This document shows, piece after piece, positions 50,471 through 59,545 of a DNA stretch of 64,000 bases (positions within the stretch are counted from its first letter, which is position 1; each line of letters begins with the position of its first letter). The stretch spans positions 124,001 to 188,000 of the forward strand of contig CAWDYA010000005.1 of the NCBI GenBank assembly GCA_963806495.1, in the 5' to 3' direction. The position numbers and the translations under genes were made by a program. The notes under the pieces are model-generated. The model saw only the letters and a list, made by a program, of their open reading frames with translations, was not told the DNA's origin and made no database searches. Source of the stretch: CAWDYA01 sp963806495. Its GTDB lineage: Bacteria; Acidobacteriota; Polarisedimenticolia; JACPZX01; DASXTC01.

Positions 50471-51169
50471 ATGACAAACGCCAAGATACTCCTCGTCGAC
50501 GACGTCAAGGTGTTCATCGAGTTCGAGCGCGGGCTGTTCGAGCGCGCCGGGTGCACCGTCCTCTCCGCCGCCTCCGGCCCCGAGGCCCTGCGGCTGGCCC
50601 GGGACGAGCGTCCGCACGCGGTCCTGCTCGACTACGAGATGCCCGGAATGAAAGGCGACGAGGTCTGTCTGAGGATCCGCGGCGACGCCGTGACACGGCA
50701 CATACCGGTTCTGATCGTCACCTCGCATCCCACCCCCGAGGTCGAGGGCCGATGCCGGCGGGCGGGATGCACCGACTTCATCGCCAAGCCGGTCACCGCC
50801 CGGGAGCTGATGCAGCGCGTGCTCAAGCTGCTGCAGATCCCCTACCGCGTGGCGCTGCGCACCCGGGTGCGTATGGAGGTGAGGATCGATGGCACGGACG
50901 AGTCGGTCTCGGTGCTCGGCTACTCGATCGATATCAGCGAGGGCGGGATGCTGATCGAGGCGCCCGAACCGGTGGCGGAGGGAAGGGCGATCCGCGTCGC
51001 ATTCTCGCTGCCCGGCTCCGAGGAGCCGCGCACTACGAGGGCGGCCGTGATCCGCTCCACCGCTCAACGCGAGCGCGGTGCCTTCACCGTGGCACTGAAG
51101 TTCCTCGAGGCCGACGCGGCCACGCGTGCCGCCATCCGATCGTTCGTCGAGCAGGAGATCGGGACTTGA
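50471..51169 (+). CDS. Response regulator with receiver and PilZ domains
   Basis: 232 residues. The receiver domain (1 to about 125) has ILLVDDVKVF, the phosphoacceptor aspartate in LLDYEMPGMKG, and the KP motif in FIAKPV. The PilZ-like domain (about 130-225) shows RTRVRMEVRI and the YSIDISEGGMLIE core (DxSxxG). The linker RVALRTRVR resembles the RxxxR of c-di-GMP binders, so it may bind c-di-GMP; this needs testing. No histidine kinase is adjacent. The stop overlaps the acylphosphatase start. Confidence 0.88.
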   Translation: MTNAKILLVDDVKVFIEFERGLFERAGCTVLSAASGPEALRLARDERPHAVLLDYEMPGMKGDEVCLRIRGDAVTRHIPVLIVTSHPTPEVEGRCRRAGCTDFIAKPVTARELMQRVLKLLQIPYRVALRTRVRMEVRIDGTDESVSVLGYSIDISEGGMLIEAPEPVAEGRAIRVAFSLPGSEEPRTTRAAVIRSTAQRERGAFTVALKFLEADAATRAAIRSFVEQEIGT

Positions 51170-51444
51170 GCCAGGCTGCACGCCGGTTTCGGATCCGTGG
51201 AGCGGTCCAGGGCGTCGGCTTCAGGTACTTCGTACTGAAGGTCGCATCCCGACTGGGTCTCGCGGGATGGGCACGCAACGAGAGGGACGGCTCGGTGGAG
51301 ATCCTGGCCCAGGGAAGCACCGAGGCGCTGGATGAGCTTGCCGGACTGATCGAGGAAGGGCCCCCGGCCTCGCGCGTGGAGAGCACCGAGGCGTCGGACG
51401 TGCCGGTCGACCCGTCGCTGGCCGGGTTCGGCGTGAGACATTGA
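51166..51444 (+). CDS. acyP: Acylphosphatase
   Basis: 92 residues from TTG 51166, overlapping the previous stop (TTGA) and preceded by GGAGATCGGGA. The active-site motif RIRGAVQGVGFRYF contains the catalytic arginine, and GWARNERDGSVEI carries the catalytic asparagine. It hydrolyses acyl phosphates such as acetyl phosphate and 1,3-bisphosphoglycerate. Confidence 0.93.
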   Translation: MSQAARRFRIRGAVQGVGFRYFVLKVASRLGLAGWARNERDGSVEILAQGSTEALDELAGLIEEGPPASRVESTEASDVPVDPSLAGFGVRH

Positions 51445-51469
51445 GAGACGAGAGGAGCGAAACCGGACC

Positions 51470-51988
51470 ATGAGCGATTACGTGCGGCTGATCCGCGACA
51501 TCCCCGATTTCCCCAAGGAGGGGATACTCTTCAAGGACATCACGCCTCTGCTGCGGGACGCGAAGGCGCTCTCCGGCACGCTCGACGCTCTCGCCGAACA
51601 TTACGCAGGCGACCGTGTACAGGTCGTCGCCGCGGTGGAGTCCCGGGGGTTCATCTTCGGCGCTGCGCTCGCGGTGCGGCTGGGCGCTGGCTTCGTGCCG
51701 ATCCGGAAGCCGGGCAAGCTGCCGTACGACACCGTCAGCGAGACGTACGCGCTCGAGTACGGCACCGATACGATCGAGGTCCATCGCGATGCCGTATCCA
51801 GGGGGGAGCGCGTGCTGGTCGTAGACGATCTGCTGGCCACGGGCGGGACGGCGCGTGCCGCGGTCAACCTGATGCGGAAGCTCGGAGCGGAGGTCGTGGG
51901 GGCGACCTTCCTCGTGGAGCTCGATTTCCTGCACGGCCGCGAGAAACTCGGAGACGTGGCGGCCTTCTCCCTGGTCCACTACCAGTGA
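51470..51988 (+). CDS. apt: Adenine phosphoribosyltransferase
   Basis: 172 residues. DIPDFPKEGILFKDITPLL is the family opening, with AAVESRGFIFG and the PRPP loop VLVVDDLLATGGTA. It salvages adenine to AMP. The stop overlaps the GTG of the next TPR gene. Confidence 0.96.
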   Translation: MSDYVRLIRDIPDFPKEGILFKDITPLLRDAKALSGTLDALAEHYAGDRVQVVAAVESRGFIFGAALAVRLGAGFVPIRKPGKLPYDTVSETYALEYGTDTIEVHRDAVSRGERVLVVDDLLATGGTARAAVNLMRKLGAEVVGATFLVELDFLHGREKLGDVAAFSLVHYQ

Positions 51989-53613
51989 GCCGCCGCGGGC
52001 CAAGCACGATGCTGGGCGTCGCGGCCGTCGCGCTGGTCCTGGCAACGGCGGGACCGGCCTGCCGGCAGAAGGCTTCGCCGGAGCAGCTCGACGCCCTTCT
52101 CCAGAAGGGAGACGACGCGCTGCTCGGGGGACGCATCCAGGATGCCGAGAAGGCATTCGGCGAGGCAACACGGGCGCCCGGAGCCGGTGCGCGCGCCTGG
52201 TCCGGTCTCGGTCTCGCTCAGATCCGATCCGGTGAGGTGGCCGAAGCGCTCGCGTCCTTCGAACAGGCGCTGGCGCTCGATCCTAACAATGTGGATTACG
52301 CCTTCCTGCGCGCCCACGCCCTCCAGACCGGCGGGCGGCACGAGGAAGCGCTTGCCGCCTATCAGAAGATCGAGAAGGAGCACCCGGGCAGACCGGAGGT
52401 GGAAACCCAGATCATCGAGCTGCTCGAGTCGGCCGGCAAGACGGAGGACGCGAGGCGGCTGGCGCTCGAATCGGCGGATCGGTCTCCGGACAACTTCGAC
52501 CTCGTCATGTCGGCGGCCCGGCTCCTGCAGAAGTCCGGCGCCGACGAATCGGCGATCGCCTACTACCAGCGCGCCCGGATAATCCGCCCCTATTCGCTCG
52601 ACGCCCTGTACGGGATGATCGACGCATCCAAGAAGGCCGGCCAGATCCAGCAGAGCGTCGAACTGATCGACCTCTACCACCAGCTCGAGGCCAGGACGAA
52701 GGCCGTCGACGCGCTCCGCCAGCAGGCGGCCGCCAACCCGGGGAATGCCGTCGCCGCCCGACGCTACGTGGACCGGTTGTACGACGAAGGGTGGCTGGAC
52801 GTCGCCGTGAGCGAGACCGGGACGTTCCTGGACCAGTTTCCCGACGACCCTTCACGCGGGGCGCTGGCGCTGCGAGCGGCCAGGGCGGCTGTCACGGTCC
52901 GGGACCCGGCCACGGCAGCTCGTTTCTACGCGATCGCCAAGGATCCGCCACCGACCCGCGACGAGGACCTCGAGGCGATCGCCGAGGTGGCCTCCGCCCT
53001 CGGAGAGAGGGAGGATGCGGCGGAGTTCTGGCGCGGCTACCTCGAGGCCCACCCCGATGATCGCCACGCTCTCGAGGCCCTGGGCAAGACGCTGATGCAG
53101 GACAACCGCCTGGATGACGCCGAGCAGCCGTTACGGCGCGCCGTCGAGCTCGACCCGAAGGACGCCGAGGCGAGGGCCGATCTGGGGCTGCTGCTGGTCA
53201 AGCGCGAGGATGAGCCCGCCGCGAAGGCGGAGCTGAATCACGCTCTGGCGCTCGACCCGGACCAGGCCGACGCCCTCTTCGGCCTGGGTCTCCTCGCTCA
53301 GCAACGCAAGGATTTCGTCATCGCGGAGAAATACCTGAGGAGCGCGCTCGAGAAAGCACCGGGGCATCAGGACGCACTGGTGGTTCTGGCGCTCGTGCTG
53401 TCGGACCAGCGCAAGTGCCAGGAGGCCGTGCCTCTGTTCAACCGCGCGCTCAAGCACGATTACCAGAACATGACCGTCCATGCCGGCCTGGTCCGCTGCC
53501 TGGAGCAGCTCGGTCGGATGGAGGAGGCCGATCAGGCCCGCAGGGTCGCCGAGGAGCTGCTCGGGCAGAGCCAGACCTCAGACGGCACGGCCTTGTCATC
53601 CCCGAAGAAATGA
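51985..53613 (+). CDS. Exported TPR-repeat protein, possible lipoprotein
   Basis: 542 residues from GTG 51985, overlapping apt; ATG 52009 is an alternative start. A hydrophobic signal (LGVAAVALVLATAGPAC) ends at a cysteine that may be a poor lipobox. The rest is about 12 TPR units, such as AEALASFEQALALDPN, EALAAYQKIEKEHPG and EAVPLFNRALKHDYQ, without other domains. It resembles periplasmic TPR scaffolds. Neighbours give no hint of a partner. Confidence 0.82.
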   Translation: MSRRGPSTMLGVAAVALVLATAGPACRQKASPEQLDALLQKGDDALLGGRIQDAEKAFGEATRAPGAGARAWSGLGLAQIRSGEVAEALASFEQALALDPNNVDYAFLRAHALQTGGRHEEALAAYQKIEKEHPGRPEVETQIIELLESAGKTEDARRLALESADRSPDNFDLVMSAARLLQKSGADESAIAYYQRARIIRPYSLDALYGMIDASKKAGQIQQSVELIDLYHQLEARTKAVDALRQQAAANPGNAVAARRYVDRLYDEGWLDVAVSETGTFLDQFPDDPSRGALALRAARAAVTVRDPATAARFYAIAKDPPPTRDEDLEAIAEVASALGEREDAAEFWRGYLEAHPDDRHALEALGKTLMQDNRLDDAEQPLRRAVELDPKDAEARADLGLLLVKREDEPAAKAELNHALALDPDQADALFGLGLLAQQRKDFVIAEKYLRSALEKAPGHQDALVVLALVLSDQRKCQEAVPLFNRALKHDYQNMTVHAGLVRCLEQLGRMEEADQARRVAEELLGQSQTSDGTALSSPKK

Positions 53614-53631
53614 TCATACCCTGACGCCGGC

Positions 53632-53708
53632 GCGCCCGTAGCTCAGCAGGATAGAGCGACGGATTCCTAATCCGTAGGTCGTGAGTTCGAATCTCGCCGG
53701 GCGCACCA
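53632..53708 (+). tRNA. tRNA-Arg, anticodon CCT
   Basis: 77 bases with encoded CCA. The acceptor stem is GCGCCCG/CGGGCGC and the anticodon stem ACGGA/TCCGT encloses TTCCTAA, giving CCT. It reads the AGG arginine codon. A weak promoter candidate, TTGTCA at 53593-53598, overlaps the end of the TPR gene. Confidence 0.95.
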
Positions 53709-53838
53709 CCCCCCCTTCACCTGTCCCCACCGGTTGTGAGACAATGATCCGGTTCCCGCACGCGTCGTCTCACACGCCGAGGTGCCCGATGAGTCTCCGG
53801 GACGAACGCCTCCTCACCCTTCTCCCGAGAGGTATGCC

Positions 53839-54627
53839 ATGGCCACGATCTCCGTCGAGGATCTGATCACCCGCCTCCAGGACACCGAGCCCGGCCCCAT
53901 CATCGCCGCCGTCCGCGACCTCGGCAAAGCGCTGCCCGGCCTGGACGACGCCGGGTTCCGCTCCGCCGTGGAGGGGATCAGCGGCTTGTTCTATATCGAT
54001 CTGTTCGATCGTGCCGACCTGCAGCCGGCGGTCGATGAAGCGGAGACGACGCTGGCGTCGGCGGGCGACCGGGTGGTGCCGATCGTCCTGCACCTGATGG
54101 AGGGCTCCGACTTCAAGAGCCACCTGCATCTGGCGCGCGTGCTGGCAAGAGTGGGCCCTGTGGCGCTTCGACCGCTACGGCGCCTCGCCGCCACCGCAGA
54201 CGAACCTTATAATCGCGCATTCGCGCTCTACGCCATCGGCAAGATGCGGTCGGCCGAGGTGCACGAGGCGCTTCCCGAGGTGACCGGCTCGCTCATGCAC
54301 CCCGACCGGGAGGTGCGCGACAGCGCCGCGCGGGCCTTGGGCAAGATCGTCGAGCAGGTGCCGGCGACCGATCTCAGCGAGAGGCGCCGCGAGGAAATCT
54401 ATATCGCCCTGAGACGGGTGCTGTCGGACGCGCAGCCGGCGGTACGGGCCAAAGCTGTCCGGAGTCTCGGCAAGATGGCTCGCTGCGGGTATCTCTCCGG
54501 GGTCCAGCGTGCCGAGCTGCGCGCGCGCCTCCTGGGGATGGCCGGGAAAGGGGAGAGTGACGAATGGGACGGCGCCTACATCGTCCGTCGCGAGGCTACC
54601 GAGGCGCTCGGAGAGCTCGCCGACTGA
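53839..54627 (+). CDS. HEAT-repeat protein
   Basis: 262 residues from ATG 53839, with GAGAGG 6 bases upstream. The helical repeats have the HEAT pattern, such as RPLRRLAATADEPYNRAFALYAIGK (in part), DREVRDSAARALGKI and PAVRAKAVRSLGKMA. No catalytic residues or signal peptide are visible. It is probably a cytoplasmic adaptor. The 3' end overlaps the start of the next gene by 64 bases. Confidence 0.75.
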   Translation: MATISVEDLITRLQDTEPGPIIAAVRDLGKALPGLDDAGFRSAVEGISGLFYIDLFDRADLQPAVDEAETTLASAGDRVVPIVLHLMEGSDFKSHLHLARVLARVGPVALRPLRRLAATADEPYNRAFALYAIGKMRSAEVHEALPEVTGSLMHPDREVRDSAARALGKIVEQVPATDLSERRREEIYIALRRVLSDAQPAVRAKAVRSLGKMARCGYLSGVQRAELRARLLGMAGKGESDEWDGAYIVRREATEALGELAD

Positions 54628-56189
54628 GCAAGCTCCTCGCATTCGCGGTTCTGCTGGCCGCCTCGGGCCTGAGCCCGGCCGCCGCCGACACCTTCGTGCT
54701 GACGCCGATCGCGGTTCAGGGGCACGATGCGCCCGCGGGCGGCCGCTACGTGCTGTTCGGGGATTCGGCGATCGACAGCCTGCGCCGGGTGACCTTCAGT
54801 GCCTCCCTCTCCCGCGGCCAGAACGGCATCTTCCGGACACGACGCGGCGGATTCGAGACGCTGGTGCTTTCGGGCGATCCGGCGCCAGCCGACGCGGGCA
54901 ACCGGTTCGCCGGTCTGTTCGAGGTCTGCAGCAACGCCCGCGACGACCTCGCCTTCGTCGCGAACACGTTCTTCCCGGCACGCGGCGCCCTCTTCATGAT
55001 GACCGATGGCGTGGTGCGCACGATCGTGCGGGCGGGGGATCCCTCGCCCACGGGCAAGGGGGACATCATCACGGGATTCAACCAGCTCCGGCTGCTCGAC
55101 TCGGGCGATCTCTACTTCTCGGTATTCCTGCTCGACACCGAGGGGCTCGAGCGAAGCGCCGTCCTGAGGTATCGTGACGGGTCGATCGTTCCGATGGTCG
55201 CGCCCGGGGATCGCTACATGGGCACGCGCGCAATCTACCGGACATACCAGTACGACGTGACACCCGGAGGGGAGATCACCGTGGAGGCGTCGGTAACCAA
55301 CTCCGACCTGCACGCCACCGCCGGGCCGGTGGGCGAGATCGTGCAGCTCGCGGCGGGGCGACTGCATTCGCTCGCCTCGGTCGGGTTGAGCGTCTCCGGT
55401 GGAATCGATCTGTTCCGCAACTTCGCCGTCACGTTCGATCAGGTGCACACGGACGAAGCGGGCCGCGCCGGTTTCTACGCCGGGACGAACGACCATCCGG
55501 ACGGCGCCTATCTGACCAACGAGAGCGGGCGTCTCTACGACAATGTCATCCTCCTGGCGCAGGGCGATCCCGCGCCCGCCTCGCCGACCGACCGTCTCGA
55601 CTCCCTGGGCGCCTTCGACATGAACACGGCCGGCACGACGGTGTTCTACGCCGCCACGATCGAGCACCCGGCCGGCGCATTGTTCGTCCTTCGCGCGGGG
55701 CACGAGCGGAAGATCGCCGCGGCAGGGGAGCCGCGTCCCGACGGGGCCGATGTGTGGCGTGGGTTCCTGCGGATCGATCTCGGCGAAGATCCTGACGACT
55801 CGTTCGTCTTCACGGACTTCGCGGCGATCGCACAGGTCGGCGTGTACCTCGGCCGGTTCGTCCCCCCGGCGGATGTCGCCCTTGCCCGGCTCGAGGCGGC
55901 GCTCGCCATGGCCGGGCTCCCGGCGCTCGCGCGTCCGCTGAGCCTCGCCCTGGGGCGCGGACAGGATCGACTCGCCCTGACGCTGGCGCAGGCACTCGTG
56001 GTACAGGTGGACGCCCGGGCCGGCCGCTCACTCGATTCCATGTCCGCCGATCGGATCAGCCTGGAGCTCGAGGACCTCATCGCTGCACTCGGCGGCCCGT
56101 CGGGCCCGGGGCCCGTGCCGGCCCCGCGAAGCCGGACGGGCGGGATCCGCCGTGACACCCCGTTTGACAGGGATCCGGGGCGACACTAG
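54564..56189 (+). CDS. Exported protein with GDPAP-type tandem repeats (DUF7453-like)
   Basis: 541 residues from ATG 54564, chosen because GGGGAG lies about 8 bases upstream even though it overlaps the previous gene by 64 bases. A long Arg-rich n-region precedes the signal core (LLAFAVLLAASGL) and cleavage site SPAAA. At least five internal repeats share the pattern GDPAPxxxxxxFxGxF (GDPAPADAGNRFAGLF, GDPSPTGKGDIITGF, GDPAPASPTDRLDSL, GEPRPDGADVWRGF). Such repeats form beta propellers or solenoid-like folds in exported Acidobacteria-type proteins. Function unknown. Confidence 0.7.
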   Translation: MGRRLHRPSRGYRGARRARRLSKLLAFAVLLAASGLSPAAADTFVLTPIAVQGHDAPAGGRYVLFGDSAIDSLRRVTFSASLSRGQNGIFRTRRGGFETLVLSGDPAPADAGNRFAGLFEVCSNARDDLAFVANTFFPARGALFMMTDGVVRTIVRAGDPSPTGKGDIITGFNQLRLLDSGDLYFSVFLLDTEGLERSAVLRYRDGSIVPMVAPGDRYMGTRAIYRTYQYDVTPGGEITVEASVTNSDLHATAGPVGEIVQLAAGRLHSLASVGLSVSGGIDLFRNFAVTFDQVHTDEAGRAGFYAGTNDHPDGAYLTNESGRLYDNVILLAQGDPAPASPTDRLDSLGAFDMNTAGTTVFYAATIEHPAGALFVLRAGHERKIAAAGEPRPDGADVWRGFLRIDLGEDPDDSFVFTDFAAIAQVGVYLGRFVPPADVALARLEAALAMAGLPALARPLSLALGRGQDRLALTLAQALVVQVDARAGRSLDSMSADRISLELEDLIAALGGPSGPGPVPAPRSRTGGIRRDTPFDRDPGRH

Positions 56190-56192
56190 GAT
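56164..56192 (+). promoter_or_regulatory. Sigma70-type promoter of the YfgM-like gene
   Basis: Perfect TTGACA (56164-56169), a 17-base spacer and TAGGAT (56187-56192). The TAG is also the stop codon of the preceding gene (56187-56189). The downstream GTG is at 56241. Confidence 0.7.
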
Positions 56193-56240
56193 CGGCGGCA
56201 TTATCATCCCGGATCAGGCCGGAACGAAGGGGGGAACACC

Positions 56241-56966
56241 GTGGCCGGAACCAGAATCACGCGCAAGCAGATGAAGCACGACGAGCTCGTCAGCACCGTC
56301 TCCAGCCTCACGGCGCTTGCGGAGGAACACGCCCGGACCATTGTCATTGCGGTGGCGGCGATCGTCGTTCTCGGTCTGGCAATCACCGGTGGCTTCTGGT
56401 ACTCGCACAGTCGTGCCGCGGCGGCTTCCGCCGCGCTGGCCACCGTGCAGGAAGCGGCCTCCGCACCGGTGGCCGGCGAGGCCTCCTCGCCCACCCCGGG
56501 TGCGTCGACCTACATGAGCAAGGAGCAGAAGTACCAGGAGGTCATCCGCCGGGCCGAGGGCGTGATGGCGGAGTACCCCTCATCGAAGGCCTCACGCTGG
56601 GCCGCGTACTGGAAGGCGTACGCCCTCCACGAGCTGGGCAAACCCTCCGATGCGATGACGACCCTCGAGCCGGTCGTGAGCGACACCTCGGATCCGTTCC
56701 TCTCGGCCTCGGCCCGTCTGCTCCAGGCACGGATTCAGGAGGCGCAGGGCGATCTCGGCGCCGCGCTCGACACCTATGCGGCGCTGGCCGCCTCCGCACC
56801 GCCGCAGTTCCCGGTCGAGCTGTGTCTCATGAGCCAGGCGCGCATCCTGAAGGCACAGGGAAAGTCCGAGGAGGCGACGCAGATGTACCGGCGTGTGACC
56901 CAGGAGTATCCGGACTCGCCATTCGCGAGGGAGGCGTCACAGCACCTGGCCGAGGGACGAAGCTGA
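56241..56966 (+). CDS. Membrane-anchored TPR protein (YfgM-like)
   Basis: 241 residues from GTG 56241. A cytoplasmic basic start is followed by a transmembrane segment at about residues 33-53 (IVIAVAAIVVLGLAITGGFWY), then a low-complexity spacer and TPR-like repeats (EVIRRAEGVMAEYPSSKASR, then EEATQMYRRVTQEYPDSPFA). Single-pass proteins of this shape, such as YfgM, work with the Sec/SurA envelope chaperone system. No second partner is visible nearby, so the assignment is by shape only. Confidence 0.7.
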   Translation: MAGTRITRKQMKHDELVSTVSSLTALAEEHARTIVIAVAAIVVLGLAITGGFWYSHSRAAAASAALATVQEAASAPVAGEASSPTPGASTYMSKEQKYQEVIRRAEGVMAEYPSSKASRWAAYWKAYALHELGKPSDAMTTLEPVVSDTSDPFLSASARLLQARIQEAQGDLGAALDTYAALAASAPPQFPVELCLMSQARILKAQGKSEEATQMYRRVTQEYPDSPFAREASQHLAEGRS

Positions 56967-56979
56967 GCCGGGCCGGGGC

Positions 56980-57408
56980 CTAGAACGGGATGTCGTCCTC
57001 GTTCGCCTGCATGTCCGGGCCCGGTGCTTCGTCGACCTCCGCGGAGCGGCCCGCACCGGCCGATTCGGCGCGTCCTTCGCCACGACCCAGCATGATCACC
57101 CGCTGCGCGTGGATCTCGGTCGTCTGACGCTTGTTGCCGTCCCGGTCGTTCCACTCCCGGGTGCGCAGAGAGCCCTCCACGAACACCTGCTTGCCCTTCT
57201 GCAGGTACTCTCCCACGATCTCCGCCTGTTTGGCCCAGACGACGATCCGGTGCCATTCGGTGCGTTCCTGCTTCTGACCGCTCTTGTCGGTCCAGGCTTC
57301 GTTGGTCGCGAGTGTGAAGTTCGCCACCGCGGTGCCGCCCGGCGTGTAACGCAGCTCGGGATCGCGGCCGAGATTGCCGACGAGAATGACCTTGTTCACG
57401 CTTGCCAT
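56980..57408 (-). CDS. ssb: Single-stranded DNA-binding protein
   Basis: 142 residues from ATG at 57408 (minus). The OB-fold opening is ASVNKVILVGNLGRDPE, with EWHRIVVWAKQAE and GSLRTREWNDRDGNKRQ, and the flexible tail ends in the partner-binding DDIPF. It binds ssDNA in replication, recombination and repair. It is divergent from murJ and carries its own promoter. Confidence 0.96.
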   Translation of the reverse strand: MASVNKVILVGNLGRDPELRYTPGGTAVANFTLATNEAWTDKSGQKQERTEWHRIVVWAKQAEIVGEYLQKGKQVFVEGSLRTREWNDRDGNKRQTTEIHAQRVIMLGRGEGRAESAGAGRSAEVDEAPGPDMQANEDDIPF

Positions 57409-57445
57409 GGGGGATTCCCTCGTGAGGTGACTGAGCGACGGGCTT

Positions 57446-57473
57446 AGACTATCATAAGCGCCCCCTCTGTCAA
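57446..57473 (-). promoter_or_regulatory. Possible promoter of ssb
   Basis: On the minus strand, TTGACA (57473 to 57468), a 16-base spacer and TAGTCT (57451 to 57446), about 40 bases before the ssb ATG. The -10 is weak but the -35 is perfect. Confidence 0.45.
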
Positions 57474-57495
57474 GAACGCCGCCGGTGGAGGGAAG

Positions 57496-59082
57496 GTGAG
57501 GCCCCCTTCGATGGATGAAGCAAGACGACTGGTCCGGTCCGCCGGGGTCATGTCGTTCATGACCCTCCTTTCCCGCGTGTTCGGATACCTTCGCGACAAC
57601 CTCCTCGCGCAGGTTCTCGGAGCGTCGCGCACGGCGGACGCGTTCATCATCGCCTTCCGGATCCCCAACCTGCTGCGACGCCTGGTGGGGGAGGGCGCGT
57701 TCACCGCGGCCTTCGTTCCGACGCTGTCGGACTACATGACTCCCGAGAAGCGCCGGGAGATGTGGCACTTCGCAGCCATCACGTTCTGGACCATGGCGCT
57801 TGTGCTGATGGTGCTGACGGCGGTCGGCGTCATCTTCTCTCCGTTGCTCGTGAAGCTGCTCGCGTACGGCTTCACCGACATCGCGGAGAAGTGGAACCTC
57901 ACGGTGGCGCTCAACCGCCTGATGTTCCCCTACCTCGTGTTCATCGGTCTGGCGGCGCTCGTCCAGGGCATCCTCAACGTAAACGGCTCCTTCGCGGTTC
58001 CTGCCTTCACGCCCGTGCTGCTGAACCTGAGCATCATCGGCGCGGCTCTCTTCCTGGCTCCGCGGTTCGCGGAGCCCGCCTATGCCTTCGCCTGGGGCGT
58101 GCTCGCCGGCGGGGTGCTCCAGCTGGCGTTCCAGATCCCGTTCGTGATGAAGCTGGGAATGCGGTTCCCGTTCTCCGTGGGCTTCCGCCACCCGGGTGTG
58201 CGGCAGATCGGCCGGCTGATGCTGCCGGGTCTGTTCGGCATGGGGATCACGCAGATCATGCTGCTGGTCGACTCCTTCTTCGCCTCGTTGCTTGCCGAGG
58301 GGAGCGTTTCGGCCCTGTACTACGCCGGACGCATCAACGAGCTGGCCCTGGGCTCGTTCGCCATCTCCGTCTCGACGGTGATCCTCCCCACGCTGTCGCG
58401 GCAGGCGTCGGCCGGAAAGGTGAACGAGATGCGCGGCACGCTGCTCTACGGGCTCCGAGTGGTCGCGTTCATCACCCTCCCCTCGGCAGCGGGGTTGTTC
58501 ATGCTGCGGGATTCGATCATCGCCGTCCTGTTCGAGCACGGCAAATTCAGCGCCGAGGACACCGCCTTCACCGCCTTTGCGCTCATGTTCTACGCTCTCG
58601 GGCTGTTTCCATTCGGCGCGGTGAAGATCCTGGCGCCGGCGTTCTACTCGCAGAAGGACACCCGGACTCCGGCCCTGATCGCCGCCTGGACCCTGGGCGG
58701 GCACGTCATCCTGGTGCTGGTACTGAGCCACTACCTGGCACACGGCGGGATCGCGCTGGCCGACAGCATCTCGGCGACGGTGAACATGACGCTTCTGATG
58801 ACGGTGTTCGCGAAACGCCACGGTCTGCCGTGGGTGAAGGAGCTGCTCGTGCCGGGGCTGAAGTTCCTCGGGGCGGCGATTGTGATGGGGTGGTGCTCCG
58901 TCGCCGTGATAGGATTCCTGGAAGGGAAATTCGCGGGGCTGCCCTACACCAGGCTCCTCGCCTTGCTCTCGACGCTCGTCATCTCCGCGGGTGTCTACTT
59001 CCTCCTCTGCTTGCTGGCGGGAAGCCAGGAGCTTCGCGACGTGGCTGCGGCTTTCCCGATCCGGAAACGCGGGAGGCGATGA
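57496..59082 (+). CDS. murJ: Lipid II flippase MurJ
   Basis: 528 residues from GTG 57496 (ATG 57511 is possible; ribosome-binding spacing is unclear). Fourteen hydrophobic segments are visible. MATE-fold markers are SFMTLLSRVFGYLRDNLLA near the start and ADAFIIAFRIPNLLRRLVGEGAF, which include the conserved arginines of the substrate cavity. It moves lipid II across the inner membrane for peptidoglycan synthesis. It is followed by dtd after 10 bases. Confidence 0.94.
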   Translation: MRPPSMDEARRLVRSAGVMSFMTLLSRVFGYLRDNLLAQVLGASRTADAFIIAFRIPNLLRRLVGEGAFTAAFVPTLSDYMTPEKRREMWHFAAITFWTMALVLMVLTAVGVIFSPLLVKLLAYGFTDIAEKWNLTVALNRLMFPYLVFIGLAALVQGILNVNGSFAVPAFTPVLLNLSIIGAALFLAPRFAEPAYAFAWGVLAGGVLQLAFQIPFVMKLGMRFPFSVGFRHPGVRQIGRLMLPGLFGMGITQIMLLVDSFFASLLAEGSVSALYYAGRINELALGSFAISVSTVILPTLSRQASAGKVNEMRGTLLYGLRVVAFITLPSAAGLFMLRDSIIAVLFEHGKFSAEDTAFTAFALMFYALGLFPFGAVKILAPAFYSQKDTRTPALIAAWTLGGHVILVLVLSHYLAHGGIALADSISATVNMTLLMTVFAKRHGLPWVKELLVPGLKFLGAAIVMGWCSVAVIGFLEGKFAGLPYTRLLALLSTLVISAGVYFLLCLLAGSQELRDVAAAFPIRKRGRR

Positions 59083-59092
59083 GCCGGATACG

Positions 59093-59545
59093 ATGAAGAT
59101 CCTCATCCAGAGGGTTACCCGGGCGTGCGTGCGGGTCGACGGGGAGGTGCGGGCCGCGATCGGCCCCGGACTGCTGCTGCTCGTCGGCGTGGAGAAGGGC
59201 GACGGCCCCGACCTCGCCGGGCAGGCCGCCACGAAGATCGTGAACCTGCGCATCTTCCCGGTCGAGCGCGGTGTCGACGATCGGATGGACCGATCGCTGC
59301 TCGAGGTGGGAGGGGAGGTTCTCGTTGTCTCGCAGTTCACCCTCGCGGGCTCGCTGAAGAAGGGGAGGCGGCCGGGCTTCGACGGCGCGGCTCCCCCCGC
59401 GGAGGCCGAGGAGATCTACCTTCGGCTCGCAGGGTTCCTGAGGGATCACGGCGCCCGGGTCGCCACCGGCGTGTTCCGCGCCATGATGGAGGTCGAGCTG
59501 GTCAACGACGGGCCGGTCACCTTCATCCTCGATCCGGCCGCATGA
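59093..59545 (+). CDS. dtd: D-aminoacyl-tRNA deacylase
   Basis: 150 residues from ATG 59093. MKILIQRVTRA, SQFTLAGS and the Gly-Pro motif NDGPVTF are the active-site marks of DTD. It removes D-amino acids and glycine mischarged on tRNA. The stop overlaps the xerD start by four bases. Confidence 0.95.
   Translation: MKILIQRVTRACVRVDGEVRAAIGPGLLLLVGVEKGDGPDLAGQAATKIVNLRIFPVERGVDDRMDRSLLEVGGEVLVVSQFTLAGSLKKGRRPGFDGAAPPAEAEEIYLRLAGFLRDHGARVATGVFRAMMEVELVNDGPVTFILDPAA

Noticed and set aside
57409..59340. Minus-strand open frame extending upstream of ssb across murJ
   Set aside because: The ssb protein starts at the conserved MASVNKVILVGN; the upstream part is antisense to murJ and low complexity.
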